This document shows positions 30,263 to 38,931 of a DNA stretch of 64,000 nt, one piece after another. The stretch's first letter is position 1; each line of letters begins with the position of its first letter. The stretch is from Agarivorans sp050870875. GTDB lineage: Bacteria > Pseudomonadota > Gammaproteobacteria > Enterobacterales > Celerinatantimonadaceae. The position numbers and the translations under genes were made by a program. The DNA is taken from positions 1,612,001 through 1,676,000 of the forward strand of contig NZ_CP194041.2 in the NCBI RefSeq assembly GCF_050870875.2. The letters are read 5' to 3'. The notes beneath the pieces are model-generated. The model did no database searches and was not told the origin of the DNA. It saw nothing but the letters and a program-made list of their open reading frames with translations.

Positions 30263-30292
30263 AGTTAACTTTAAATGACCTTACTAAGTCAA
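30263..30292 (-). promoter_or_regulatory. trpR operator: trp promoter with probable TrpR operator
   Basis: On the minus strand TTGACT (30292-30287) and TTAACT (30268-30263) are 18 bases apart. The -10 hexamer TTAACT is the same as in the E. coli trp promoter and lies in AGTTAACTAA, resembling the centre of the TrpR operator. TrpR control is inferred; trpR is not in the window. Confidence 0.7.
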
Positions 30293-30312
30293 GAAAAAAT
30301 TTAGGAAATTAA

Positions 30313-31137
30313 ATGAGATTTGATTTGCATAGTCACACAACAGCTTCTGATGGCGGTTTAACGCCAGAGGAGTTGGTGATGCGCGCCGAGAACATGCAAG
30401 TCGAAATGCTAGCGATCACCGATCACGATACGACTGATGGCATTGCTGCTGCCCAAGCTCAGGCCAAACATTTAGAGCTGATCGCTGGAACCGAAATTTC
30501 CACTGCTTGGCATGCTTTCGATATTCATATTGTTGGCTTGAATATCGATATTACGAATCCTGTTCTACAACAGCAGTTGCTGGTGCAGCGGGAAAAGCGT
30601 GAAATTAGAGCAATTGAAATGGGGAAACGCCTCGCAAAGGCGGGGATTGAGCAAGTATATGAGCAAGCTAAAGTGCTGTCTGGTAAGGCACCAATTACTC
30701 GATCTCATTTTGCTCGAGTGTTAGTGGAGCGGGGACTGGCGAGTAATTTTAATAAGGTCTTCGACAAATATCTACGTCGTGGAAATATCGGTTATGTACC
30801 GAATAATTGGATGAGTATTGCAGAGGCGGTCCAACTTATCCATCAAGCCGGTGGCGTCGCGGTATTGGCGCATCCAACCCATTATGATTTGTCGAATAAG
30901 TGGATCCGAAAACTGATCGCTGAGTTTGCCGATGTGGAGGGGGACGGTATAGAAGTGGCGATGCCACAGATGTCGAAAGATCAAATGGCATGGTTGGCTG
31001 ACTTAGCTGAACAACATCACTTAAGTTCTTCTCAAGGCTCTGATTTTCATCATCCTTCTACTTGGCGTGAGTTGGCTCGGGGGTTACACTTACCAGAGAA
31101 GTGTCAACCGATTTGGTTACGTTGGCAAACAAAGTAA
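30313..31137 (+). CDS. rnm: PHP-domain phosphoesterase, RNase AM / YciV type
   Basis: A 274-residue PHP metalloenzyme with the motifs RFDLHSHTTASDGG, AITDHDTTDG, VLAHPTHY and GSDFHHPS, which supply the metal-binding His and Asp residues. E. coli YciV (Rnm, RNase AM) matures the 5' ends of rRNAs and also hydrolyses 3',5'-nucleoside bisphosphates. It is divergent from trpL, and this trpL-rnm-yciO arrangement is the E. coli one. The metal site looks complete. Confidence 0.92.
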   Translation: MRFDLHSHTTASDGGLTPEELVMRAENMQVEMLAITDHDTTDGIAAAQAQAKHLELIAGTEISTAWHAFDIHIVGLNIDITNPVLQQQLLVQREKREIRAIEMGKRLAKAGIEQVYEQAKVLSGKAPITRSHFARVLVERGLASNFNKVFDKYLRRGNIGYVPNNWMSIAEAVQLIHQAGGVAVLAHPTHYDLSNKWIRKLIAEFADVEGDGIEVAMPQMSKDQMAWLADLAEQHHLSSSQGSDFHHPSTWRELARGLHLPEKCQPIWLRWQTK

Positions 31138-31324
31138 TTCCCACTCCGGCCATTCAGTAAAAGTAAAATGTGCGAAAACAATGACGTGAACGAAGTACTC
31201 ACTGTAATCACTCGTTACTTAAAGCGTTTATTTTTAGTTGTTTACAGCTTTAGCCTGCACTCTGTGGCTGGAAGGAATATAATAGCGATGATTCTTCAAG
31301 ACGCTCGAGAGCGCAGGAATAGTT

Positions 31325-31945
31325 ATGAGTCAATTTTTCTATGTTCACCCGGATAACCCACAACAGCGTTTAATGAACCAAGCTGCAGGGTTGATCAAAA
31401 GTGGGGGGGTTGTGATTTACCCCACCGATTCAGGATATGCCATTGGTTGCCATATTGGTGATAAAGCGGCATTAGAACGAATATGTAGGATCCGTCAACT
31501 GGATAAAAATCATCATTTTACCTTGATGTGTCGTGACCTATCTGAATTATCTGAATATGCTCGTGTCGGGAATCTTGCCTATCGTTTATTACGCAATAAT
31601 ACACCGGGAGCCTACACCTTTATTTTTAAAGGAACCAAGGAGGTACCAAGGCGTTTGCTTAATCCTAAGCGCAAAACCATCGGTATTCGGGTTCCTAACG
31701 ATAAGATCGCACTTGCAATGCTAGAAGCCTTAGGCGAACCCTTGATGTCCTGTAGTCTTATTTTACCTGGGAACGATTACACCGAATCCGATCCTGAACA
31801 AATTCGCGATACGCTTGAACACCATGTCGATCTTATTATTAATGGTGGATATTTGGGTGAGCAGCCGACCACAGTGATTGATTTGTCGGAAGATAGTATG
31901 GAAATCATCCGCAGAGGTTCGGGCGATACCGCCCCTTTTGAGTAA
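31325..31945 (+). CDS. yciO: YciO/Sua5/YrdC-family protein
   Basis: A 206-residue YrdC-domain protein. YVHPDNPQQRLMNQAAGLI opens it, and SGGVVIYPTDSGYAIGCHIGD contains the basic and acidic residues of the nucleotide/phosphate pocket. The paralogue TsaC makes threonylcarbamoyl-AMP for t6A37; YciO itself is related but less well defined. Its stop overlaps the scpA start by one base (TAATG), so it is probably translated with scpA. Confidence 0.92.
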   Translation: MSQFFYVHPDNPQQRLMNQAAGLIKSGGVVIYPTDSGYAIGCHIGDKAALERICRIRQLDKNHHFTLMCRDLSELSEYARVGNLAYRLLRNNTPGAYTFIFKGTKEVPRRLLNPKRKTIGIRVPNDKIALAMLEALGEPLMSCSLILPGNDYTESDPEQIRDTLEHHVDLIINGGYLGEQPTTVIDLSEDSMEIIRRGSGDTAPFE

Positions 31946-32754
31946 TGTTAGATAAGGCCTCTCCAACTCAGCAATTAACTTTAGCAAGCGTGAACGGTGA
32001 GCCTTGGTTAAATATTCCCAATGATTTATTTATACCTCCAGATGCAATGGAGGTTATTTTAGAGAATTTCGAAGGACCCCTCGACTTACTATTATACCTG
32101 ATCCGTAAGCAGAAATTAGATATCGAACGTCTTCCTGTGCTCGCGATTACGCAGCAATACATGGAATATATGGAAGCAATGCGGCAGCTAAAACTTGAGC
32201 TTGCAGCGGAATACTTGGTGATGGCGGCCTTACTGACGGAAATTAAGTCTCGCTGCTTATTGCCAGTGCAAGAACATGAACAAGCTGAAGATGATCCGAG
32301 AGCTGAATTGATCCGGCGTTTACAAGAATATGAGTTGTATAAAAATGCGAGTGACAGGCTGGATGAGTTACCACGTGAGCAGCGCGATATTTTTTTAGCC
32401 TCGGTTGCTAAGCCTGCAGAGTTGCCTGTTAAGTTAATTTATCCTGAAGTGGCTATGGATGAGCTCATTGAAGCGATGCGTCGCATTGTACAGCGAGTTA
32501 GTAATTTTGAGCATCATGAAATTAAAAGAGAAAAACTATCTACTCGGCAGCGAATGAGTGATATTTTGGCGCGCTTGCAACAGCATCAATTTGTTGAATT
32601 TACCCAGCTATTTAGCCAGAGTGAAGGTCGTAGCGGCTTGGTCGTTAGCTTCTTAGCGATTTTAGAACTCATTAAGGAAGGCTACATCAAGTGTGTGCAG
32701 AGTCAGCCCTTAATGCCGATTCAAGTTATTTTGGTGAATGAGATGCGTGATTAA
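31945..32754 (+). CDS. scpA: segregation and condensation protein A
   Basis: The kleisin subunit of the Smc-ScpAB condensin. The 269 residues include the N-terminal kleisin block NFEGPLDLLLYLIRKQKLDI and the following AAEYLVMAALLTEIKSR, with a winged-helix C-terminus (FLAILELIKEGYIKCVQ). The window shows no smc; organisms with MukBEF often also keep ScpAB, so the partner is open. It is coupled to yciO and lies two bases from scpB. Confidence 0.94.
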   Translation: MLDKASPTQQLTLASVNGEPWLNIPNDLFIPPDAMEVILENFEGPLDLLLYLIRKQKLDIERLPVLAITQQYMEYMEAMRQLKLELAAEYLVMAALLTEIKSRCLLPVQEHEQAEDDPRAELIRRLQEYELYKNASDRLDELPREQRDIFLASVAKPAELPVKLIYPEVAMDELIEAMRRIVQRVSNFEHHEIKREKLSTRQRMSDILARLQQHQFVEFTQLFSQSEGRSGLVVSFLAILELIKEGYIKCVQSQPLMPIQVILVNEMRD

Positions 32755-32756
32755 CT

Positions 32757-33311
32757 ATGTCTGCAAAACCAAATCTCGTCAAACTGGTGGAAGCGGCATT
32801 ATTTGTTGCCGCTCGACCATTGAGTGTTAAAGAACTACAAGCCAGTGTGTTAGCTGATGTGGGACTTGCTCGTGCTCAAGTGAATATGATTTTGGAAGAA
32901 TTGAGCTTGCGTTATCAAGATTCGGGAATTGAGCTGATAGAAACTGCTAGTGGTTACCAGTTTCGTGCGCGCCAAGAATTTGCTCCTCAATTAGCTAATT
33001 TATGGGCGGAGAAAGCGCCTAAATTTAGCCGAGCACTGTTAGAAACCTTGACGTTGATTGCTTATCGGCAGCCCTTGACTCGTGGTGAGATTGAGGCCAT
33101 ACGCGGGGTTGCGGTGAGTAGCCATATTATTAGCGTGCTCAAAGATAGAGGCTGGATCCGAGTGGTTGGTCACAAAGAAGTTCCGGGCAGACCTAGTCTA
33201 CTGGCCACTACAACCGCCTTTCTTGATTATTTTGGTTTGAAAGATTTGACTGATTTGCCAGAATTAGATCAATCTTTACTTGAAAAACTGCCGCAAGACT
33301 TTCAGACTTAG
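32757..33311 (+). CDS. scpB: segregation and condensation protein B
   Basis: ScpB dimerises and binds the linker of ScpA in the condensin complex. The 184 residues have two winged-helix domains: LVEAALFVAARPLSVKELQ begins the first, and LLETLTLIAYRQPLTRGEIEAIRG is the conserved second block, followed by GRPSLLATT and DYFGLKDLTDLP. It immediately follows scpA and precedes rluB, as in many gammaproteobacteria. Confidence 0.95.
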   Translation: MSAKPNLVKLVEAALFVAARPLSVKELQASVLADVGLARAQVNMILEELSLRYQDSGIELIETASGYQFRARQEFAPQLANLWAEKAPKFSRALLETLTLIAYRQPLTRGEIEAIRGVAVSSHIISVLKDRGWIRVVGHKEVPGRPSLLATTTAFLDYFGLKDLTDLPELDQSLLEKLPQDFQT

Positions 33312-33337
33312 CGCACTTTACCATCCGGATAAGAAAT

Positions 33338-34198
33338 ATGAGTGAAAAACTTCAAAAAGTCCTGGCTCGCAGCGGTCTGGGCTCACGTCGTGAGATGGAA
33401 GCTGTTATTGATGCAGGCAGAGTGAGTGTTAACGGGGTTAAGGCGAAGTTAGGCGATCGCATTGAAGAAGGCGCAGAGGTTCGAGTTGATGGCCACTCAG
33501 TGCAGATTCAAAAGGTTGAAGATACCATTTGTCGTGTGCTTGCCTACCACAAGTCGGAAGGCGAAATCTGTTCCAGAAATGATCCCGAGGGGCGTGAAAC
33601 GGTGTTTGAACGTTTGCCGCGGCTACAAAATGGCCGTTGGATTGCGGTGGGACGTTTGGATATTAATACCTCTGGTTTGTTGTTGTTTACGACCGATGGA
33701 GAGTTGGCGAATCGTTTAATGCATCCGAGTTTCGAAGTTGAGCGAGAATATGCGGTACGGGTATTTGGCGATGTTGATGATGCGATGATCCATCGCTTGC
33801 GCAGTGGCGTTGAGCTGGAAGATGGTAAGGCGACTTTTACCACGGTAAGGCGCCAAGGCGGTGAGGGGATTAACCAATGGTACTCGGTCACCCTAAGCGA
33901 AGGTCGTAACCGTGAAGTGCGACGGATGTGGGAGTCTCAAGGTGTACAAGTGAGTCGCCTGATCCGAGTTCGCTATGGTTTATTGCCGTTACCGAAAGGA
34001 CTACCACGCAGTGGCTGGCAAGAAATGCCATTAGAACAAGTGAACTATTTACGTCAATTGGTTCAACTAAATAAAGAAGATAATACCGTGATTAAAGTTG
34101 CTGATCGCGTCCGCAGTACTCAACGTATCAGAAAGTCGGTTCGTAAACATCGCACCAGAACCCAAGGTCAAGCGGCTAAACGTAGACGTTTGAAGTAG
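33338..34198 (+). CDS. rluB: 23S rRNA pseudouridine(2605) synthase
   Basis: RluB isomerises U2605 (E. coli numbering) of 23S rRNA. An S4 RNA-binding domain fills the N-terminus (KLQKVLARSGLGSRREMEAVIDAG-type sequence). The catalytic Asp is in GRLDINTSGLLLFTTDG near residue 110, and RNREVRRMW is a family block. The C-terminal tail is strongly basic (RKHRTRTQGQAAKRRRLK). An intrinsic terminator follows directly. Confidence 0.95.
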   Translation: MSEKLQKVLARSGLGSRREMEAVIDAGRVSVNGVKAKLGDRIEEGAEVRVDGHSVQIQKVEDTICRVLAYHKSEGEICSRNDPEGRETVFERLPRLQNGRWIAVGRLDINTSGLLLFTTDGELANRLMHPSFEVEREYAVRVFGDVDDAMIHRLRSGVELEDGKATFTTVRRQGGEGINQWYSVTLSEGRNREVRRMWESQGVQVSRLIRVRYGLLPLPKGLPRSGWQEMPLEQVNYLRQLVQLNKEDNTVIKVADRVRSTQRIRKSVRKHRTRTQGQAAKRRRLK

Positions 34199-34200
34199 TA

Positions 34201-34229
34201 AAAAGCCCGCTCACTGAGCGGGCTTTTTT
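34201..34229. terminator. terminator between rluB and the Yip1 gene
   Basis: AAAAGCCCGCTCA pairs with TGAGCGGGCTTTT and has six T on the plus strand. The upstream A-run means it could also serve the convergent minus-strand gene. Confidence 0.85.
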
Positions 34230-34258
34230 GTTCTGTAGTTTATCAATGAGTTGTGATT

Positions 34259-34855
34259 CTAATTTGCAAAAACGGGCCCTGCGCCAGTGGACCACAGAAT
34301 GACCGTTGCGATGAGAACCGATACTAGAACGACTAAGCCAACCGTGACCAAGCTACTCGCATAGATAAATCCGCGCTCTTCTGGGATATGCATAATAATC
34401 GGAACCCCAGTGTAAAGCAGGTAGATCGAATAAGTGAGGCCAACTAAGCCTGCCACCATCACAAACCATGGCTCAGGGTACAGGCCGGCGAAACCCACCA
34501 TGAAAATAGGAGTAGCGACATAGGCCGATAACTCTAAGGTTTGCTGGTAAGTGGTGTCGGCATTAAAAGTCTTTGCCATCCATTGTGCAGCTAAAGCTAA
34601 GCACAGGACACTCGTCACGAGGGCTGCATACATCGCCAGGGACATAAAGATGGCACTTTCGCTGGTTAGAGAAAAACTATTTGTGCCAACTTTCCAACCA
34701 ATATGCACCGTGGAAAAGTAGCCACAGATTGCTGGAATGAGGGCCATCAATAGCAAATGAGATAAACTGGCTCCAATTCCTTCATGGTGTTTGTCGATGT
34801 CTCGCCATTCTTCTTTGGTATGTGAAGCCAAGCCCCATACATGACTAAATAACAT
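34259..34855 (-). CDS. Yip1-family inner-membrane protein
   Basis: A 198-residue protein with five hydrophobic segments, matching the Yip1/YIP1 membrane family (E. coli YohC is a member). The N-terminus HVWGLASHTKEEWRDI is the usual start of such proteins. I place the start at 34855, where GAGG lies about ten bases upstream, rather than at the ATG 24 bases earlier. Function in bacteria is unknown. It faces a 390-base region with no gene. Confidence 0.82.
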   Translation of the reverse strand: MLFSHVWGLASHTKEEWRDIDKHHEGIGASLSHLLLMALIPAICGYFSTVHIGWKVGTNSFSLTSESAIFMSLAMYAALVTSVLCLALAAQWMAKTFNADTTYQQTLELSAYVATPIFMVGFAGLYPEPWFVMVAGLVGLTYSIYLLYTGVPIIMHIPEERGFIYASSLVTVGLVVLVSVLIATVILWSTGAGPVFAN

Positions 34856-35269
34856 ATGTTCACCCTCGGTAGTTAACAAGTTTGCAACATTTACTATTAA
34901 GTTATGCGCGAAGTCTGTGAAGTCGTCAAGTCATATTATCTCTTTCTGTATAAATATTGTTCTTTAGTTTTTTTGTGCGCTAGGCTTCAAATCACTTAAT
35001 GCAGGGGGGATGACATCATCAATCAGACAGACGTTTGTTATTCGATTTGTCTAACCGCATTTGAATTCACGAGAATGACCTAAAAATTTATACAGACGAG
35101 TGAAAGATTAGATTTGAAGCGTTGCTTGAGAAAGACGCTGTTTATGCGTGGTTCACGCACTGCATCGTAGTGATAACAAGGGTTTAGCTTAAACTAAAAT
35201 TGACCGTGAAAGATTAAGTTTCGCGCGATACTTAATCTTTGTGGGTAGGCGTGGCATTGCGGCAAGATA
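34856..35269. other. intergenic region with an inverted repeat
   Basis: About 400 bases with no supported gene. It should hold the promoter of the Yip1 gene. An 11-bp perfect inverted repeat, AAAGATTAAGT (35209-35219) and ACTTAATCTTT (35230-35240), lies near the lpxH end. It has no T-tract and so is not a canonical terminator. Confidence 0.5.
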
Positions 35270-36016
35270 TTAGTCTAGTTTCAGTTGCTGATGCTGTTGC
35301 GCTGAACTCAGATCCAAGCCATGTGAGTCGATTCGTAATACACTCATCTGCTGGTACCAATCGCCTAATACAACGCGATACATGGTTGAGGTGGTGCCCA
35401 ACTTGATTTGATGGATGTCTGGGCGGTGGGTATGCCCATGGATCATATAATCAATCTGACGCTGTTTAAAACGTTGCTCCACTTCTCCTTGGTTTACATC
35501 CATGATACCGAGTGATTTACTTTTGTTGGCTTGTTTACTTTTGCTACGAATTTTATTGGCAAGAATTTGCCGAATAAATAGCGGAAGTAACAAAAATAGA
35601 CGTCTTAGCCAGCGCTTTTGGGTGATCGCTCGATATTCTTGGTAGCCCTGATCGTCGGTACACAAAGTATCACCATGCAGGATCAGTACCTTTTTACCAT
35701 ATAAGTCGATGACTTCTTCTTCTTCAAGTAGGATCATTCGACAACGTCGCGCATAATCCTTGCCAACCATAAAATCTCGGTTGCCATGAATAAAGTAAGT
35801 CGGAACGCCTTGTTCTGCCAAAGCAAGCAGTGCTTGCTCTACTTGCAGAGCAACCGGTGTTTGATCGTCGTCGCCAATCCAAAACTCGAATAAATCGCCA
35901 AGAATATATAAGGCGTCTGCTTGAGGGGCTTGTTGTTCAATAAACTCAATAAAGGCCCGAATAATATCGGGCCGCTGTTCACTGAGATGTAAATCAGAGA
36001 TGAAATAGGTGAGCAC
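35270..36016 (-). CDS. lpxH: UDP-2,3-diacylglucosamine diphosphatase
   Basis: LpxH hydrolyses UDP-2,3-diacylglucosamine to lipid X, the fourth step of lipid A synthesis, at the inner face of the cytoplasmic membrane. It is a manganese calcineurin-type phosphoesterase with all family motifs: SDLHLSEQRP, GDLFEFWIGDDD, GNRDFMVG, HGDTLCTDD and HGHTHRPD. It has 248 residues, near the E. coli 240. It follows ppiB by seven bases, and ppiB-lpxH beside divergent cysS is the E. coli order. Confidence 0.96.
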   Translation of the reverse strand: MLTYFISDLHLSEQRPDIIRAFIEFIEQQAPQADALYILGDLFEFWIGDDDQTPVALQVEQALLALAEQGVPTYFIHGNRDFMVGKDYARRCRMILLEEEEVIDLYGKKVLILHGDTLCTDDQGYQEYRAITQKRWLRRLFLLLPLFIRQILANKIRSKSKQANKSKSLGIMDVNQGEVEQRFKQRQIDYMIHGHTHRPDIHQIKLGTTSTMYRVVLGDWYQQMSVLRIDSHGLDLSSAQQHQQLKLD

Positions 36017-36023
36017 TTAGCGC

Positions 36024-36521
36024 TTATTCCGCAACGCTGACCGAAGTGATGAGCACTTCTTCTAAGGGGACATCGGCATGCACATAACCAAAGTTGCCAG
36101 TGTCTACGCCTTTGATTTTATTTACAACATCCATTCCTTCTATCACTTCAGCAAATACGCAGTAACCCCAACCTTCGCTGGTTTCGCTTTTAAAGTCGAG
36201 GAAGGCATTGTCATTTACGTTGATAAAAAACTGTGCTGATGCCGAATGAGGCTCCATGGTTCGAGCCATCGCGAGGGTGCCAGTTTTGTTGGATAAACCA
36301 TTGTTCGCTTCATTTTTAATCGGCGCTTTAGTGGTTTTTTCTTCCATACCTGAAGCGAAGCCACCGCCTTGCGCCATAAAGCCATCGATGACGCGGTGAA
36401 AAATAGTGTCGTTATAAAAACCTTCTTTAGCATAGGCCAAAAAGTTTGCCGTGGTTTTAGGGGCTTCACTTTCGAATAGCTTAATGACTATGTCGCCAAA
36501 ATTAGTGTGTAAAGTAACCAT
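36024..36521 (-). CDS. ppiB: peptidyl-prolyl cis-trans isomerase B (cyclophilin)
   Basis: A cytoplasmic cyclophilin of 165 residues that speeds proline isomerisation. Family blocks are NTIFHRVIDGFMAQGG (active-site Arg and Phe), NGLSNKTGTLAMART, SAQFFINVNDNAFLD and YCVFAEVIEGMDVV. No signal peptide is present, which separates it from periplasmic PpiA. It probably shares a promoter with lpxH. Confidence 0.96.
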   Translation of the reverse strand: MVTLHTNFGDIVIKLFESEAPKTTANFLAYAKEGFYNDTIFHRVIDGFMAQGGGFASGMEEKTTKAPIKNEANNGLSNKTGTLAMARTMEPHSASAQFFINVNDNAFLDFKSETSEGWGYCVFAEVIEGMDVVNKIKGVDTGNFGYVHADVPLEEVLITSVSVAE

Positions 36522-36673
36522 TATTTTACCTTTTTATCGTTAGTGCCCCGATTCTAAACCTTCGTTGGCTTAGTGACTAGTCGTCGCGCTTAATTCGGCT
36601 GTTTTTCCTAGGCGGCAATGATAGAATGTGACTCTTTATCGACAGTTAGTAAATGGAACAGGAAATAATATAG

Positions 36674-38053
36674 ATGTTACAGATATACAATACCTTGACG
36701 CGTAAAAAACAGGCCTTCAAACCTTTGATTGAAGGGAAGGTTGGTATGTATGTTTGTGGCGTTACCATTTACGATTATTGTCACATTGGACACGCGCGTA
36801 CTTTTGTGGCTTTCGATACAGTGGCTCGTTATTTACGCTGGTCTGGTTTCGAGCTTAATTTCGTTCGTAATATTACTGACGTTGATGACAAAATCATTAA
36901 TCGCGCAGCGGAAAATGGCGAAAGTTGTGAAGCCCTAACGGAACGTTTTACGACCGCCATGCATGCCGATTTTGACGCACTAAATATGCTGCGTCCCGAT
37001 GTAGAACCTCGGGTAACTACGCATATGCCTGAGATTATCGATGTTATTGAAAAGTTAATTGCCAATGGTCATGCCTATGTGGCAGAGAGTGGCGATGTAC
37101 TGTTTGAAGTGAATAGCTTTGCAGATTATGGCAAGTTGAGCCTACAAAATTTGGATATGTTACAAGCCGGCGCACGGGTGGAAGTGGGAGAAGATAAGCG
37201 TAACCCGCTTGATTTTGTGTTATGGAAGAGCGCTAAGCCTGGTGAGCCGATGTGGGATTCTCCGTGGGGGAAAGGCCGCCCCGGTTGGCATATCGAGTGT
37301 TCGGCGATGAACATGAAGCATCTCGGCGAAGTCTTTGATATTCATGGCGGCGGCTCCGATTTGGCCTTTCCTCATCATGAAAATGAAATCGCTCAGTCCT
37401 GCTGTGCTCACGGTACCCACTATGTGAATTACTGGATGCATTCAGGGATGGTGCAGGTCAACAAAGAGAAAATGTCTAAATCTTTGGGGAATTTCTTTAC
37501 TATTAAAGATGTACTTGAAGTTTACGACCCAGAAACCGTGCGTTATTTCTTATTGTCTGGACACTATCGAAGTCAGCTCAATTATTCGGAAGATAACTTA
37601 AAGCAGTCGCGTTCCGCATTAGAGCGTTTATATACGGCGCTACGTCATGTAGAGCTAAAGCCAATTGATGATGCACTTGCAGAGGCTTACCGTAGTCAGT
37701 TTAAAGCGGCTATGGATGATGACTTTAATACGCCAGAAGCGCTTCCGGTATTATTTGAATTGGCTAAAGATGTGAACCGTTTAAAAGACAGCGATAGTGA
37801 GTTGGCTGGACAGTATGCGAGTTTGCTACTCGAGTTAAGTGGCGTGTTGGGTATTCTAGGCCAGGACGTAGAGAGTTTTTTACAGGGTGAGCATGATAGC
37901 GAAGTTGCTGAAATCGAGGCATTAATTGTCGCGCGTAATCAGGCTCGTAATCATAAGGACTGGGCGGCTGCAGATGTCGCTCGCGCTCGTCTCACAGAGA
38001 TGGGAATTGTACTTGAAGATGGTGCTTCTGGGACGACGTGGCGAAGAGCTTAG
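36674..38053 (+). CDS. cysS: cysteine--tRNA ligase
   Basis: CysS charges tRNA-Cys. It is a class I synthetase of 459 residues. The HIGH motif is in YDYCHIGHART near residue 31, and KMSKS in KEKMSKSLGNFF. Zinc ligands are in MYVCGVT, the ECSAMN Cys, and AFPHHENEIAQS. The C-terminal anticodon-binding region ends GTTWRRA. It is transcribed away from ppiB-lpxH. Confidence 0.97.
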   Translation: MLQIYNTLTRKKQAFKPLIEGKVGMYVCGVTIYDYCHIGHARTFVAFDTVARYLRWSGFELNFVRNITDVDDKIINRAAENGESCEALTERFTTAMHADFDALNMLRPDVEPRVTTHMPEIIDVIEKLIANGHAYVAESGDVLFEVNSFADYGKLSLQNLDMLQAGARVEVGEDKRNPLDFVLWKSAKPGEPMWDSPWGKGRPGWHIECSAMNMKHLGEVFDIHGGGSDLAFPHHENEIAQSCCAHGTHYVNYWMHSGMVQVNKEKMSKSLGNFFTIKDVLEVYDPETVRYFLLSGHYRSQLNYSEDNLKQSRSALERLYTALRHVELKPIDDALAEAYRSQFKAAMDDDFNTPEALPVLFELAKDVNRLKDSDSELAGQYASLLLELSGVLGILGQDVESFLQGEHDSEVAEIEALIVARNQARNHKDWAAADVARARLTEMGIVLEDGASGTTWRRA

Positions 38054-38080
38054 TTGTAGAACAGTTTATTGATTATCATT

Positions 38081-38107
38081 AAAAAGGCGGCTTGACCGCC
38101 TTTTTTA
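38081..38107. terminator. terminator between cysS and the binding-protein gene
   Basis: AAAAAGGCGG pairs with CCGCCTTTTT around a short loop. A-run and T-run on either side allow use from both converging genes; its right end overlaps the stop of the minus-strand gene. Confidence 0.85.
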
Positions 38108-38833
38108 TAACTTATATTTTTTCAATAACTGTTGGTATTGGGGGCTTGCTGTCACTCGAGTTAAAGCGTGCTGAAAGCGTTCTAAGTAGCTCGGATCTGT
38201 GCCGAGACTGAAGGCATAACAGCCTTCGAGCGTACCGAGTTGAAAGATCGATTCAAATAACTCCTCATCATAACCCAATGCTTTGGCTGTTTGTGCGATG
38301 ACTTCTGGCTCCGAGGCGATTACATCCACGCGCCGACGAATGAGCAGACGTAGCGATTTCTCAAAGTCGGCAGTAAATATAATTTGTTCTGGCGTGATCC
38401 CCTGACTGAGTAATAGTTGCTCGCCTACGCTGGCTTTCATCGCGCCAAATAATAAGGGTGGGGGCGGCGCTAGGTGAGTGATTTTAATTGACCGAGATCT
38501 TAAGGCGACCAGTTCGATTTTTGAGCGGGTAATTGGACATGCCCAATGAAACAGAGTTTCACGTCTAGGACTACGCATGGTTAAGAATAAAGCCATATTG
38601 GGTCGATGCTGAAGCAAATAATAGGCTTTTTCCCAAGTTTGTAGCTTGATAGCTTGAGGCGCTTGTCCCATTTCTTGCCATACGAGTTTTATTAGCTCAA
38701 CTGAAAGCCCGGTTAAATGGGCATTCTCTACATAATTGTATGGGCGCAGATTTTCCGTTACGAAGGAGATGGGCTCTGCGCGGCAGTGAAGAGAGAGAGC
38801 CAAGCTAAGTGCAACTAAATAACGGGCTAACAT
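38105..38833 (-). CDS. periplasmic substrate-binding protein, family 3 type
   Basis: A 242-residue exported protein with a signal peptide (cut after HCRA) and the fold of family 3 solute-binding proteins. ISFVTENLRPYNYVENAHLTGLS-type sequence opens the first lobe. GVTPEQIIF-like and RRRVDVIASEPEVI segments belong to the second lobe. No ABC permease or ATPase gene is near, so it may be a stand-alone protein of the type common in Vibrio and Shewanella. The ligand is unknown. A similar protein is encoded at 55218-56048. Confidence 0.82.
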   Translation of the reverse strand: MLARYLVALSLALSLHCRAEPISFVTENLRPYNYVENAHLTGLSVELIKLVWQEMGQAPQAIKLQTWEKAYYLLQHRPNMALFLTMRSPRRETLFHWACPITRSKIELVALRSRSIKITHLAPPPPLLFGAMKASVGEQLLLSQGITPEQIIFTADFEKSLRLLIRRRVDVIASEPEVIAQTAKALGYDEELFESIFQLGTLEGCYAFSLGTDPSYLERFQHALTRVTASPQYQQLLKKYKL

Positions 38834-38889
38834 AAACTATCTCAAAGATTACTCTTTATAAAACTAGCTTAAGTATGTCGTTACCGTCT

Positions 38890-38926
38890 AAAAAAAGGCG
38901 AATACTGAGAGTTAGTACTCGCCTTT
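38890..38926 (-). terminator. intrinsic terminator after folD
   Basis: AAAGGCGAGTACT pairs, with one bulge or mismatch, with AGTATTCGCCTTT on the minus strand, followed by seven T. It lies six bases past the folD stop codon. Confidence 0.8.
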
Positions 38927-38931
38927 AACGA

